A stretch of 64,000 bases of DNA from Lichina pygmaea (lineage: Eukaryota; Ascomycota; Lichinomycetes; Lichinales; Lichinaceae): contig OY730171.1 of the NCBI GenBank assembly GCA_963422465.1, positions 1,302,001-1,366,000 on the forward strand, in the 5' to 3' direction. This document shows positions 32,458 to 43,514 of this stretch, in pieces. Under the pieces are notes generated by a model. That model saw only the letters and a list, made by a program, of their open reading frames with translations, was not told the origin of the DNA and ran no database searches. Position numbers and translations under genes: made by a program. How positions within the stretch are numbered: position 1 is the first letter of the stretch; every line of letters starts with the position of its first letter.

Positions 32458-33824
32458 CACCACCCTAGTTTTTGATGACTCTGAGTCCTCTCCTATTCCT
32501 ATTCACTGTGGAGTCCCCCAAGGTTCCTCTTTGTCTCCTATTCTTTTTCTATTCTATATTTCTGAACTTCATAAGACTGTACATTCTCCTACTACTGGTG
32601 TTTCTGCTCTGGGATTTGCAGATGATACAAATCTGCTTGCATTTGGACACTCTCTTAAAAGCAACCTTCTGAAGTTGAAGAATACACATCTTAAATATCT
32701 ATCTTGAACTGCAAGACATGGAATAGTCTTCTCTCCTGAGAAATATGAAATACTTCATTTTTCCAGAAGAAGATCAGACAATCTGCAGCTCAAGCTTAGA
32801 CTTGGGAATGTGATTCTAAAACCAAAAGAAGAAGTGTGAGTATTGGGAGTGTACCTGGATGCCAAACTCCACTGACACAAACACCAGAGAATTATTCTTC
32901 AAAAAGCACAAAAAGCACTATCTTCTCTTTCTAGAACCTCTTACTCCACCTGGGGCTTTCCAGTTCTCACAGCAGACCTTGTGTACACTGCAATACTCAG
33001 ATCTGTTCTGAGCTATGCAGTGGGAATTTGGTTCAACCCACTCAGAAAATCCTCTAATATTTCCTCTCTTATCATATTCCAAAACAAATATCTGAGACTT
33101 ATTGGGGGTGCTTTCAAAGCTACTCCTTCTTTTCTATTAGAGAGTGAGCTTTTTCTTTTACCTCTAGATCTCTATTTTAAATTTCGCACAGCTTGTTTTC
33201 TATCTTCTATCCAAACCTCCTCTCTGAAAGACTTTCTTGACAGTACCTTTTCTACTATTTCTTCCTATACTTCTTCACTGAGGAAACCTTTAAAGAAATG
33301 CTCAACTATCTCTCCTAATTGGAAGTTCACTTGGTTAAGTCAAATAACTACTAACCAGGCTAGTTCAAAGAAAGAACTACAAATACTCTTTACTAAAGAG
33401 TGGGAAAACCAATGGAAGGAGAAGAAAAGAAAAGGCTATGCTGGATGGCAGGTGTTTTGCCAAAAACCTCACTACAACAACCTAAAGCTCTACAAAGAGC
33501 TACAGAAAGCTGAGGCAAGTCTACTACTGCAAACCAGAACTGGGAGAATTGGTCTAGCAAGTTTTCTTTTCAGAGCTGGAGTCCCTGACTTTCCTACCCC
33601 CCTATGCATGTGTGGTCAAGCAGAAGAGACAGTAAAGTATATTACCTCTTCATGCTCTCTCTACTCAAGTCAAAGACAACATGCTCTCTTTAACCCCCAA
33701 GATTTCACTACTATTATTTCAAACCCAGAGCTTCTACAGAAGTTTCTGTACTGGTTTATGTCTTTGAAAAGACTAAACTAATTTAATCTGGCTTTCAAAC
33801 TTCACTATTCACACTCCAACATCT
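32458..33824 (+). pseudogene. LINE-A copy 4 ORF2, C-terminal part
   Basis: Contains the RT active site ALGFADDTNLLAF and the C-terminal region CMCGQAEETVKYITSSC. Stops interrupt it after codons near 32707, near 32836 (the same CGA-to-TGA as copies 0, 1 and 5), near 32874 (TGG to TGA) and near 33779. The stretch 32981-33781 is open. Confidence 0.88.
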
Positions 33825-33994
33825 AGAAGCTTTTCCTACCAGACACTACAAGATTTTCTTTTGCTACACTTTCTAGTCACCTCCCTGTCTTCAGTTTTTA
33901 TTCCTTTAAAAGTTTTCTGAAGAAGTTCACTATTAGCTGGAAGATCTGCATGGCTGTAAAGCTACAAACAGTGTAAGAATCAAATCAAATCAAA
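32458..33994 (+). mobile_element. LINE-A copy 4, 5'-truncated
   Basis: 1537 bp with a 12-bp target duplication, inserted antisense to Gypsy-C. It starts in the RT palm (TLVFDDSESSPIPIHCGVPQ) and ends in an aatcaaatcaaatcaaaa tail. It is nearly identical to the 3' part of LINE-A copy 2 (14200-15745), so both derive from a recent common source. Confidence 0.93.
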
Positions 33995-34006
33995 ACAAGA
34001 AACCAA
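33995..34006. repeat. target-site duplication, right, of LINE-A copy 4
   Basis: Second copy of acaagaaaccaa. Confidence 0.9.
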
Positions 34007-35750
34007 GGCACCAGGTGTTCTAGACTACCTTGGCCAGCAACCACCAAGTTGTTGCTTGCACTGCCCTGGCTCCCTACCTTCTTGTAGTCAGCCAGTTGAT
34101 CCCAGACTCCACTAGTTCCCCAAGAGATACTCCTGTAGTTGTACACCCTGAAGGTAATTCTTGTTTTCATGTTCTGTTCTAAGACTCCCAGGGTGTGAAT
34201 CCTCTTGCCTGACAGATCACTTGGTGGAATCACATCTCCCCAATAGTGAGCAACATCCTCAACCATCTGTCCCACTGTGGTTTTCAGCCACAAGTTGTTA
34301 TCCCTTACATGTCTAGTGATGTTAGCCAGCTTCCACTGTAGGGTTGGCAGCAACATGGACACTATTTCTTGGCTGTTGTTTAGGTCTGGTCTTTGTGAGA
34401 ATATGTCAACCAGGTTCATACTCCCAAGCTGGTAATCAATCACAAAGTCAAGCTCTGATAGCTATTCAGTCTATTATACCTGCCTGCCTGTCAGCACTTT
34501 TGTTGTCATGAAGTACTTCAGGTTTGTGTGGTCTGTGAGGACTATGATAGGGTAACAACTACTATCAAGGTAGTGCCTTCACTTCTTGAATACTATGACA
34601 ATCACCAGCAACTCACTGTCATGGACTTTGTAGTTGTACTTGGCCACTGTTATCTTGTGGGAATAATACACCACTGGATGCCAGTGGTGTGTTGTGGAGT
34701 TGTCCTCTTGTGGCTGTGACAAGATTTCTCTGATTGCAAATTCTGATGTGTTAGTCTCAACACAGATTGGCTGGCTTTGGTTGAAGTGCCCCAGCACTGG
34801 CACACAGGTAAACATATCTTTGAGAGTCTGGACCACCTGCTCCATGTCTGCTGACAGCTGGAAGCTTGCACCCTTTGGTCAGTCAGTCTTTTTGAGGTAC
34901 TCTGTAAGCACCTGCACTACATGTGAGAAACCTTATATAAACCACTGGTAGAAGTTTGCAAACCCCAGGAAGTATTGGATATTCTGTACTGATTTTGGTG
35001 TCAGCCACTCAGTGATAGCTTGAACTCTTGGAGACTATTGATACTCCTCTTTCAGTCACCACAAACTCCAGAAAGCTCACTTCCCTGACTGCAAAGTAAC
35101 ACTTTAATAGCTTCATGTACAGCTGGGCACTGTGGAGATGTTCCAACACCTTCTGTACATGTGCCAGATACTTGTCATAAACTGCTGAGAAGATGAGTAT
35201 ATCATCTATGTAAACAATGCAGATGATGTTAATCAAGCTGTCAAGTATCTGCTCTATGAATGCTTGAAAGATCACTGGTGTGTTAGCTATTCCAAATAGT
35301 ATCACAAAGTATTCAAAGTGGCTGTATTGTATTCAAAACACACTTTTCCACTTATCACTCTTGTGGATGTGGATACAATAGTACATATCTCAGAGGTTAA
35401 TCTTTGTGAAAACATAAGCATTGCACAGTCTATCAAAAAACTTCTATATCAGCAGTAGCAACCCCAAGTTCTTTCAAGTTTTGTTGTTGAGCTCTTGATA
35501 GTTAACATATATCTGTGAGCTACTGTTCTTCTTGGGGATAAAGATGATGGGTGTGCCAGCAGGTGATATCAACCTGTGTATCCAGTCTTTGCTCAGGTTA
35601 TTGTCCAGGTATTCTTTTAGGATACCCAGCTTCTTCTTGGAGAGCTTGTAAGTTGGACTCTTCAGTAGGTCTCCCCTGACAAGGTCAATCATGTGATCAT
35701 GAGGGGTGTGGCTTGGTAACTCCCTCACCATCTTCTCTGAGAACACATCA
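34007..35750 (-). pseudogene. Gypsy-C RT-RNase H
   Basis: Reads on the minus strand from the RT N-terminal box (LSKDWIHRLISPAGTPIIFI, about 35540-35600) through YIDDILIF and the connection to RNase H (VETNTSEFAIREILSQ, YYSHKITVAKYNYKVHDSEL). It then runs toward the integrase (MIDYQLGSMNLVDIFSQRPD, about 34380-34443). Broken in several places; no intact domain remains. Confidence 0.8.
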
Positions 35751-35961
35751 GTGTAGTTATGTAGTTTCTTCAGTAACTTGACTCAAGTCACTGTCAGCTG
35801 GTCTGAGCTAGCTATAGAAATGCAAGTCTTGTCCAGCTTGTAGGTGGTGTAGAAGTGCCAATCTGCAAGCTTCAGCAGATCTGGTATTGTGATACTGTTG
35901 TTGACAGTCTTGCTGGTGATATACTCAGACATGACACAAGAGTTTTGGTGGTACTACTATG

Positions 35962-35971
35962 TTTGCTAAGC
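35962..35971. repeat. left copy of 10-bp flank repeat tttgYtaagc
   Basis: tttgctaagc; the right counterpart tttgttaagc lies at 41478-41487. The pair brackets the block 35972-41477 and joins two pieces of Gypsy-C. Confidence 0.6.
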
Positions 35972-37778
35972 TCTCACATCAACATGCTGGAGACTGGAAT
36001 ACTTTCCAGAGAGGTTCAAGAATGCAAAGACAGTCTGTCTAAGAAAACCTGGTAAAGGATACTATAACCAAGCTAAAGCCTGGCGCCCTATAGCTCTGCT
36101 AAACACAACTGGCAAGCTGATGGAAGCTATTACAGCAACCAGGCTAAGCAAGGTAGCAGAAGAAGCTAGACTTTTGCCAGAAATCCAGATGGGCTTCAGA
36201 AAAGAAAGATCAACTGAATCAGCACTTTTCCTACTAACTTCCCAAGTGGAAAAAGTCTGGAAGGAAGGCATGGTTGCATCCCTACTCTCACTGGATATCT
36301 CAGAAGCCTATGACAGAGTTCTCCCCAAGATACTACAGCAAATTCTGAAAAGAAAAGGAATACCTGCCTGGCTAGCTTCCTGGATCTACTCCTTCTGTGA
36401 TAAGTGCTCTACCACTCTTGTCTTTGATGATTCTGAGTCTTGTTCTATTCCTATTCATTGTGGAGTTTCTCAAGATTCTCCACTATCCCCTATTCTTTTT
36501 CTATTCTACATTTCTGAATTGCATGAGACTGTGCATACTCTCTCTTCTGGTGTATCTGCCCTGGGGTTTGCAGATGATACAAATCTGCTTGCTTTTGGTC
36601 ACTCCTTGAAAAGTAACCTTCTGAAGTTAAAGAACACACACCACAAATGTCTATCCTGGGCTGCAAGACATGGAATAGTCTTCTCACCTGAGAAATATGA
36701 AATACTTCATTTTTCCAGAAGAAGATCAGACAATCTTCAGCTCAAGCTCAGACTGGGGAATGTGATTCTCAAACCAAAAGAAGAAGTGTGAGTACTTGGA
36801 GTGTACCTAGATGCAAAGCTCCACTGGCACAAACACCAGAGGATTATTCTTCAAAAAGTACAGAAAGCACTCTCTTCTCTTTCTAGAACTTCCTATTCTA
36901 CTTGGGGCTTTCCAGTTCACACATCATGTCTGGTATACACTGCTATACTGAGATCTCTACTGAGCTATGCAGTGGGGATCTGGTTTAACCCTCTAAGAAA
37001 ATCCTCCAATATCTCTTCTCTTGTTTCATTTCAAAACAGATGCCTAAGACTTATTGGGGGTGCTTTCAAAGCCACTCCTTCTTTTCTATTAGAGAGTGAG
37101 CTTTTTCTTCTACCTCTAGACCTCTACTTTAAATTTCACACTGCCTGTTTTCTTTCTTCTATTCAAAACTCCCCTCTCAAATACTTTCTTGACAGTATCT
37201 TTTCCACTATTTCCAGCTATACCTCTCTCTTGAAGAAGCTTTTAAAGGAATTCTCAACTATCTCTCCTAGGTGGAAATTCACTTGGTTAAGTCAAATAAC
37301 TACTAACCAGGCTAGTTCGAAGAAAGAACTACAAAAGCTCTTTACTAAAGAGTGGGAAGACCAATAGGAAGAGAAGAAAAAAAGAAGCTATCCAGGCTGG
37401 CAGACTTTCTGTCAAAAGCCACACAAAAACAATCTGAAGCTCTACAAAGAGTTACAGAAAGCTGAGGCAAGTCTGCTACTGCAAATCAGGACTGGAAGAA
37501 TTGGTCTGGTAAGTTTTCTTTTCAGAGCTGGAGTTTCTGACTTCCCTACCCCACTATGTGTGTGTGGCCAAGCAGAAAAAACTGCAAAACATATCACCTC
37601 TTCATGCTCTCTTTATTCAAGACAAAGACAACAAGTCTCTTTTAATCCCCAAGACTTCACCACTATTATTTCAAACCCAGAGCTACTACAGAAGTTTTTG
37701 TACTGGTTTATGTCTTTGAAAAGACTAAACCAGTTTAATCTAGCTTTCAAACTCCACTATTCCCAACCCAATACCTAG
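35972..37778 (+). pseudogene. LINE-A copy 5 ORF2, RT and C-terminus
   Basis: Open stretches are 36120-36791 (GFRKERSTESALFLLTSQ, LDISEAYDRVLPK, ALGFADDTNLLAF), 36801-37367 and 37560-37778 (CVCGQAEKTAKHITSSC, FLYWFMSLKRLNQFNL). Stops include the shared CGA-to-TGA site at about 36789, an early TAC-to-TAA-type loss before 36120 and a TGG-to-TAG near 37368. The C-terminal Cys/His motif is kept. Confidence 0.88.
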
Positions 37779-37955
37779 ATTCTCTTCTCTTACCAGAAAC
37801 TTCAAGATTCTTTTTGTTACATTCTCTAGTCACACTCTGCCTTCAGTTTTTATCTCTTCAAAGGTTTTCTGAAGGAGTTCACTATTAGCTAGAAGATCTG
37901 CATGGCTGTAAAGCTACTACCAGTGTAAGAATCAAATAAAAAATTTAAATAAAAA
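35972..37955 (+). mobile_element. LINE-A copy 5 (second subfamily), 5'-truncated
   Basis: Starts within ORF2 upstream of the RT (TSTCWRLEYFPERFKNAK) and ends with an aatcaaataaaaaatttaaat tail. Its left flank is Gypsy-C on the minus strand and its right flank is Gypsy-D on the plus strand; no target duplication lies directly at its two ends. It matches copy 0 (1-1462) and the tail at 16484-16851 more closely than copies 1, 2 and 4. Confidence 0.88.
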
Positions 37956-39860
37956 CAACAAAGAGTTGCTGGCAATTGTCTGTGCCTTTGAAGAATGGTG
38001 AGCAGAGCTTGAAGGATCTCCAGAACCTGTCAAGGTGATCTCTGATCACAAGAACTTGGAGTACTTCATGTTATCAAAGTACCTTTCCTGCTGTCAAGCC
38101 TGTTGGAGTGAGTTCTTGTCACACTTTAATTTCAAGATCAGCTACTGTCCAGGCAGTCAGTGCAAGGCTGACACTCTCACTCAATGTTCCCAAGACCTCC
38201 TGTCAGACAGTGATCTCTGTCAAGACTTCATGGAGTAAGTTGTCCTCAAGCCCAAGAATCTTGCACATTCAGAGGTTCAAGTCAAGCCCATCCAGATCCT
38301 GAGATGTTCAGAAGCTGTACCAGTTGACACTGAACCTGATGCTGCACCTCTTTCAGACATCATCCAAGCTGCCTATAACAACCTTGCTGAAGGTGATCCA
38401 GTGGTAACAGTGTCACAGATGCTAAGGGATAGTGTCAGGCACAGTCAAGAAGTGTCTCTCTCAGACTGCAGCTTAGAAAATAACTGTCTCTTCTACAAGA
38501 ACTAACTCTGGATCCCTGAGAACAATAAGCTACACCTACACCTGTTCTAAGAAGCCCATGACCAAGTAATAGCTGGCCACACTGGGATTGCCAAGACCTA
38601 TAATCTTCTGTCTTGTTAGTACTATTGGCTAAAGATGGTGAACATCATACAGCAGTACATCAGGAATTGTCATGTCTGCCCTCAAGCAAAGCCTGCCTGT
38701 GATCACCAAGGAGAGCTGCTGTCTCTTCCCATGTCTCAGCAATGTTGGCAGGATCTGGCTATAGATTTTATTACTGACTTGCCCAAGTCAAGAGATACCT
38801 GCTTCCCTGGTGCCAAGCACATCTGGGTCATCACTGACTGTCTCACCAAAGAACACCACTTTGTGCCATGTGCTGAGATAACAACCTCGCATCTTGTCTG
38901 GATGTTCATCCAGTTTGTTATCTGTACCCATGGCTTGCCCAGGAGTATTGTCTCAGACAGAGGAGGTCAGTTTGTCAGCTTATTCTGGAAAGCACTCTGT
39001 GCCCATCTTGATGTCATGCTACGACTATCCTCAGGACACTACCCAGAGACAGATAGTCAGACAGAACAAAAGAATCAGAAGCTTGAACACTACCTGAGAT
39101 CCTATGTCAACTATCTCCAAGATGACTGGGTCCAATAGCTTCCTCTGGCAGAGTTTGCGCAGAACAACTCCCAGTCTGATTCCTCTGGTATAGCACTGTT
39201 CTTTGCCAACAAAGGGTATTATCCAGAGCTCAGCATCACACCCACAAGTGAAGCCTGCAACCAAGATGCTATGGAAATCTCTGGAGAAATAACACAGATT
39301 CTGGAACAGTTGCAAGCTGAACTCTGACTATCCCAGGAAACTCAAGCTCACACCGCCAATTTGCATCAAGTTCTGTCACTGTCCTATCAAACTGGAGACC
39401 TTGTTTGGCTGAATACTAAGAACATCAGGACACACCACCCATGCAAAAAGCTTGACAACAAATGGATTGGACTATTCAAGGTGTTGAAGATAGTCGGAAG
39501 CCATGCCTGCCATCTGGAGCTTCCACACACTCTCAAGATCCACCCTGTCTTTCATGTTTCCCTTCTACGTCTGGCACCTGCTAATCCTATCCCTGGCCAA
39601 TCAAATGAACATCCTGGCCCTGTCATTAGTCAAGACACAGATAAAGAGTTCTAGGTTGAAAAAATCCTTGACTCCAAGCCAGCAACATCTTGACAGAAGT
39701 TCAAGTACCTGGTCAAATAGTCTGGACAGCTAATTGAAGATGCCACTGAAGAGCCTATTGAGCATCTTGACAACACTAAAGACACCATCTACAACTTCCA
39801 TGAGAAATACCCAAGGAAACCACAGCCACGGAACTACGCCCACAAGTGGCCTGAGGCTCA
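37956..39860 (+). pseudogene. Gypsy-D1 RNase H, integrase and chromodomain-like tail
   Basis: RNase H end: [17 protein letters not shown]. Integrase zinc finger region: IRNCHVCPQAKPACDH (about 38660). Catalytic core 38755-39140: IDFITDLPKSRDTC, ITDCLTKEHHFVPC, IVSDRGGQFVSLFWK and HYPETDSQTEQKNQ. SH3-like C-terminal part: 39361-39600 (GDLVWLNTKNIRTHHPCKKL, HPVFHVSLL). A degenerate chromodomain-like stretch follows (VEKILDSK, KYLVK). Confidence 0.85.
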
Positions 39861-39891
39861 CAGGAGTTTGCCATGTGAAGGAGAGAGGTAA

Positions 39892-40158
39892 TGTCACAGT
39901 TCTGGCCCAGTTGCATATCTGGCACAAGTCACGCACCTTGCCGGGAAGTTCCATCTGCACTGTTGCCTGTTTGCTCCACTGTATCCCCTGCCTATAAGAA
40001 CTTCTCCTGCTCCCTCAGCTTCTTCTCTTCTTCTTTTCTCTTTTCCTTCCTTGTCTTTCGTCTTGTACATCAATCCAAGTCTCAAGTCTCAAGCCAAGTC
40101 AGGTCAAGGTTACTGAATCAGTTAGGCTTGAGTTCTGCTCTGCTATTGCCTCGTCACA
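39892..40158 (+). repeat. 3' LTR of Gypsy-D1
   Basis: 267 bp, TGTCACAGTT to CGTCACA. It contains a TATA-like tataaga at 39993 and gtctttcgt at 40054-40062. It is nearly identical to the complement of 41201-41477. Confidence 0.9.
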
Positions 40159-40189
40159 GTCCTTGGGCGTGATGATGACCAAGGACTAC

Positions 40190-41150
40190 TTGTTTTCCGA
40201 CTCTGGAGTAGTCTCAACGGTGGCAGACTTAGTGGTGGTTGTGGTGGTGGCAACAACAGGCATGCTTTTCACTGGACAGAAGGTTGAGACATGACCTTGG
40301 TTCCCACAGTAGAAGCAGAGGCTTTTGCTTCAGCGACATTCTCACTCTTCTGGTGTCAGCTTAGAGTGGCTGAGATCCATGGTAGGACTTGGTGGCCGTG
40401 GCGTGAAGACTGGCTTGATAAACCCTGGACACAGAACTGAAGCTCCTGACTGTGGAACTGAGGCTTGGGTGGGAGGTGCTTGACGTAGACGGTGAGAGTT
40501 GGCAGAAGTGGCACGCAACTGGTTGTCCTGCAGCTGGCATTCCTCAACAAGCTTCTGATAGCTGATATCCTTGAGGTTGATGCTGACAAGCTGCTTGGCA
40601 AGCTCTTCAGAGACAGCGCACCGAAGATGGGACTTCAAGGCCTTGTTGTTGAAGTCTGTGCGTGGAGTATACTAATTGAACTCTGTGAAGAACTCGGCAA
40701 AGGAACAGTTGGCCTGACACAAGGCAATAAGCTTCCTCTGAGCTAGGAACTCTGGGTCTGGGTCAGAGAAGGTGTTCCGGAGATCTTGGACAATGTTGTG
40801 CCAGTCGATGTACTGGCCAGCCGTGATCTTAGCTGAGATGTAGGACTGTGCAGTGCCAGTCGTGCGTGAAAAGACATACACAATCCGTGATGTTTCCGTA
40901 GGGTACCGGTCAGTGTTGAGTGTCATCTTGAGTGACAGTGACATGATAAAGCTCTCAAGCTTCTCATGCATGATTTCTGTATTTCCTCTATCGCCACTGA
41001 AGATCTCTGGGTCAGCAGTGTGTTCAGACTTGGACTTGGGAGTGGTGTTGGTAGCTTGAATTCACATAAACTCTGCAAACATGTTGTGAAGGAACTTGTT
41101 ATTTCCAGCAACTGGCATGGCTTGGTCTGGTTGTTGAGACATGACAAGGA
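40190..41150 (-). pseudogene. Gypsy-D2 gag
   Basis: Minus-strand gag beginning MSQQPDQAMPVAGNNK near 41145, just inside the LTR. The capsid part includes HEKLESFIMSLSLKMTLNTD and DWHNIVQDLRNTFSDPDPEF (40672-40971). The nucleocapsid knuckle CFYCGNQGHVSTFC lies near 40275-40325. Lightly broken. Confidence 0.85.
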
Positions 41151-41189
41151 TATGAACATAGCTTGGTGAAGTGTGTTATAGTTGGGTAG

Positions 41190-41198
41190 GTCTTTCGT
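41190..41198 (-). promoter_or_regulatory. putative self-priming primer-binding site, Gypsy-D2
   Basis: acgaaagac on the minus strand, 2 nt inside the LTR end. It complements gtctttcgt found within the LTR (complement of 41298-41306; also 40054-40062 in D1). A nine-base perfect match with the same 2-nt offset as families A and B. Confidence 0.7.
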
Positions 41199-41200
41199 AG

Positions 41201-41477
41201 TGTGACAAGGCAATAGCAGAGCAGAACTTGAGTCTAACTGATTCAGTAACCTTGACCTGACTTGGCTTGAGACTTGAGACTTGGATTGATGTACAAGACG
41301 AAAGACAAGAAAGTAAGAAAAAGAGAAAAGAAGAAGAGAAGAAGCTGGGGGAGCAGGAGAAGTTCTTATAGGCAGAGGATCAGGCAACAGCAGAGCAAGC
41401 AGGCAACAGTGCAGATGGGACTTCCCGGCAAGGTGCGTGACTTGTGCCAGATATGCAACTGGGCCAGAACTGTGACA
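41201..41477 (-). repeat. 5' LTR of Gypsy-D2
   Basis: 277 bp; on the minus strand it reads TGTCACAGTT to TTGTCACA. Right of it Gypsy-C protease sequence starts. Confidence 0.9.
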
Positions 41478-41487
41478 TTTGTTAAGC
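41478..41487. repeat. right copy of 10-bp flank repeat tttgYtaagc
   Basis: tttgttaagc, the partner of 35962-35971, with one C/T difference of RIP type. Confidence 0.6.
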
Positions 41488-42383
41488 TTAGCCACAAAGA
41501 AGACATGCAGCTGCACATGGCTCTTGATCCGCATCACTCTGTAAGCCACTTTGTTGATTGCTCCTTGCTGGGAGTCTTCTTCAAACATAGATATACAGAT
41601 TGGGTGGGTCTGCAGCCACTTCAAGTTGCATTTAGTGGTGTATGCAGGGTCAATGATTCTGTAGGAGCTGCAGCCACAGTCTACTATTGCTTGCCTGGGG
41701 GTGAAGTTTTGATTGTGCAGAGAAGAGAGTTCAATAGAGGTGTGGAAAAATGTGCTATTCATTGGGAAGTTATTAAGCTCCTTCCTGATTCTACCTTGTT
41801 CCACCACCTTCTTGCTCACTACCTCAGATTCTTGGATGTGACTCTGCCCAAGGATCATCTTTTTTTTGTCTCCAGCTCTGCAACTTCCACCTTGGCATCT
41901 TCGGGGGCTTGAGCTCCTGCTGTGGTGATCTGCGGCCAGCGGGTGGGGAGCAGCACACATTGACTGACAAAGTGCTGCTTCAACCTGCACTGTCCACACA
42001 AGCCCTTGGCTCTCTGTTCTGAGAGCATGTCAGAGGTCACCCATTTTGCTCTGAGCTTTCCTGCTGACGTGTCCATGAGGCCAGGGTGTGTACCGGTAGC
42101 TGTTGAGGTGGCTGGGGAGCTGGCAGGGTGGCTGGGAACTGCTTGGGAGAGTGTTCCAGCCGTGCCCACTGTGTGGGCCAGTGGCAGAACCATCCGGGAA
42201 TGTTGGTGATATTGTTCTGCTTGTTGGCAGTTATCCAGTGACTGGCACAGGTGTACCAGTTTGTCCATTGTTGTCAGCTTGGTAGCCTGGTACAAGAGAG
42301 CTGTCCCTAGCTCTTGCGAGAGTTGCAGCCACAGCATGTGCAGCAGAAAGCTCTTATTGTACCCTGTTTTGGGTGTGTGCCAC

Positions 42384-42388
42384 ATGAA
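42384..42388. repeat. target-site duplication atgaa, left, of Gypsy-A3
   Basis: Identical to 52506-52510. Confidence 0.88.
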
Positions 42389-43023
42389 TGTTGCAGTCTG
42401 TACTGTACTGTCCTATCCGAGTATAGGATTAGGGTGAGAGATGGAAGGCGGGTTGGTTCTTGCAGGAGAGGAGTGTCAAGGAGTGTGAAGGGGTTTGGTG
42501 GAACGTGGTGGTGGTGACACCTGATCAGTGGCTTCGTACAAGATTGTATTGAAGTAGATCTAGTTGTCTGGATCACAACATGAGTTGAAGACAATCGTTC
42601 CATAAGGGAACTATCACCAGACTATATAGTGCTCAGTTCGTGAGCACAGTGAGCTCTGCTCACTTTGCTCACTCTTCATGCACGCTGCGGTGAGCTGGGT
42701 GAGCTCTGCTCACTTTGCTCACTTGTTCATGCACACTGTGGTGAGCTGGGTGAGCTCTGCTCACTTTGCTCACTTGTTCATGCACGCTGCAGCAAGCTGG
42801 GTGAGCTCTGCTCACTTTGCTCACTGTTCATGCACGCTGTGGTGAGCTGGGTGAGCTCTGCTCACTCTGCTCACGCATATGCATACTGCGGCAAGCACCC
42901 CCTGGTTTGTCTTGCCGGTCATGTGACTGGTTCCCGTGTCACGCTGTCTGGTACTTCTGTCCAGTATCCTGTCTGCTGCTTTCTGTGAGTATATAAAGAC
43001 TGTGTTCCTCCTGGGTTGTAACA
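42389..43023 (-). repeat. 3' LTR of Gypsy-A3
   Basis: 635 bp; on the minus strand it reads TGTTACAACC to GACTGCAACA. It has about one 51-bp unit more than the A2 5' LTR (array about 42640-42890). Confidence 0.93.
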
Positions 43024-43039
43024 CTATCCTCCTCTCCAT

Positions 43040-43500
43040 CTTTCATCATCTTGATGAAATCTGGTCATGCCTCCAAAGTCATGTGCGACTGTTAGCTGAC
43101 CTCAGCTTGCTACTCAAATCCGTGATCGGGGTTTTGTTTCACGTACGCCCTACAACTTTTGTGTTCTCCGTGGTTGTCTGTGCTTCCAGATGCCGGGAGA
43201 AGATGATAAGTTGAAATATGCTGCGTGCACTCAGCACAGGAGGTCTTGTGTCTCTGTGTCCTGGGAATCTCTGAACATATCCCAGAACAACCTCTGTGAG
43301 GATGTGGCTGCTGACAAGGCAACACACAACACACTCTTCAAACAACTTGCCACAGTGCAGACTTGTCTGTCTTGGAAGTGAAAGGTGTTGGAGGGTGCTG
43401 AGGTCTGTGCAAGGCAGAAGCTTCAGTGCCTAGTGAAAGAGATGGAGTCGGATGGTGAGGATTTGACTTGATCAGTCATTGACATATCCCTCCTGCAGGC
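43040..43500 (+). pseudogene. Gypsy-A3 antisense Cys-rich reading frame
   Basis: Antisense to the element, starting just inside the 3' LTR (MKSGHASKVMC-like at about 43056). It shows MPGEDDKLKYAACTQHRRSC (43190 onward) and SWESLNISQNNLCEDVAA, then CARQKLQCLVKEMESDGED and LLQAKLFSPTPAK, and runs into the complement of the chromodomain end. It carries about 60 bp near its start that are not seen in A2. Broken. Confidence 0.55.
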
Positions 43501-43514
43501 TAAGCTGTTCAGTC

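Larger units (their letters stand above)
31613..35971 (-). mobile_element. Gypsy-C, pol part, old and broken
   Basis: A minus-strand Ty3/Gypsy fossil without a visible LTR in the window. From right to left: the region between protease and RT (35750-35971), RT (about 35000-35750, with YIDDILIF near 35200 and ISPAGTPIIFIPKKNSS), RNase H (about 34530-34860, YNYKVHDSELLVIV), the RH-IN connection (33995-34500, ending DIFSQRPDLN) and part of the integrase (31613-32457). LINE-A copy 4 interrupts it at 32458-33994. Many breaks. It is probably the same element as the gag-protease pieces at 41478-42388 and 52506-52876 (see findings). Confidence 0.8.
37956..40158 (+). mobile_element. Gypsy-D1, 3' part with 3' LTR
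   Basis: A plus-strand Ty3/Gypsy fragment starting inside RNase H (NKELLAIVCAFEEW). It runs through the integrase and a degenerate chromodomain region to a 3' LTR at 39892-40158. Its 5' part is missing; its left edge abuts the LINE-A copy 5 tail. Few breaks, perhaps five, and little RIP-type decay, so it is younger than Gypsy-C. Confidence 0.85.
40159..41477 (-). mobile_element. Gypsy-D2, 5' LTR and gag
   Basis: A minus-strand fragment of the same family as D1: 5' LTR 41201-41477, primer site, gag 40190-41150. Its gag is cut at 40158, exactly at the outer end of the D1 LTR. The two fragments therefore point toward each other, which suggests D1 inserted into D2 or an inversion. A few breaks. 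Confidence 0.85.
41478..42388 (-). pseudogene. Gypsy-C gag C-terminus and protease
   Basis: Minus strand. 41855-42385 carries a gag segment (LWLQLSQELGTALLYQ, KLVHLCQSLDNCQQ) and a knuckle-like CGQCRLKQHFVSQC near 41960-42005. 41478-41760 carries a protease-type stretch (RQAIVDCGCSSYRIIDPAY, where IVDCG stands at the usual DSG site, then HVQLHVFFVAKLNK). Gypsy-A3 interrupts the gag at 42389 and the gag continues at 52506-52876. A few breaks. Confidence 0.78.
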
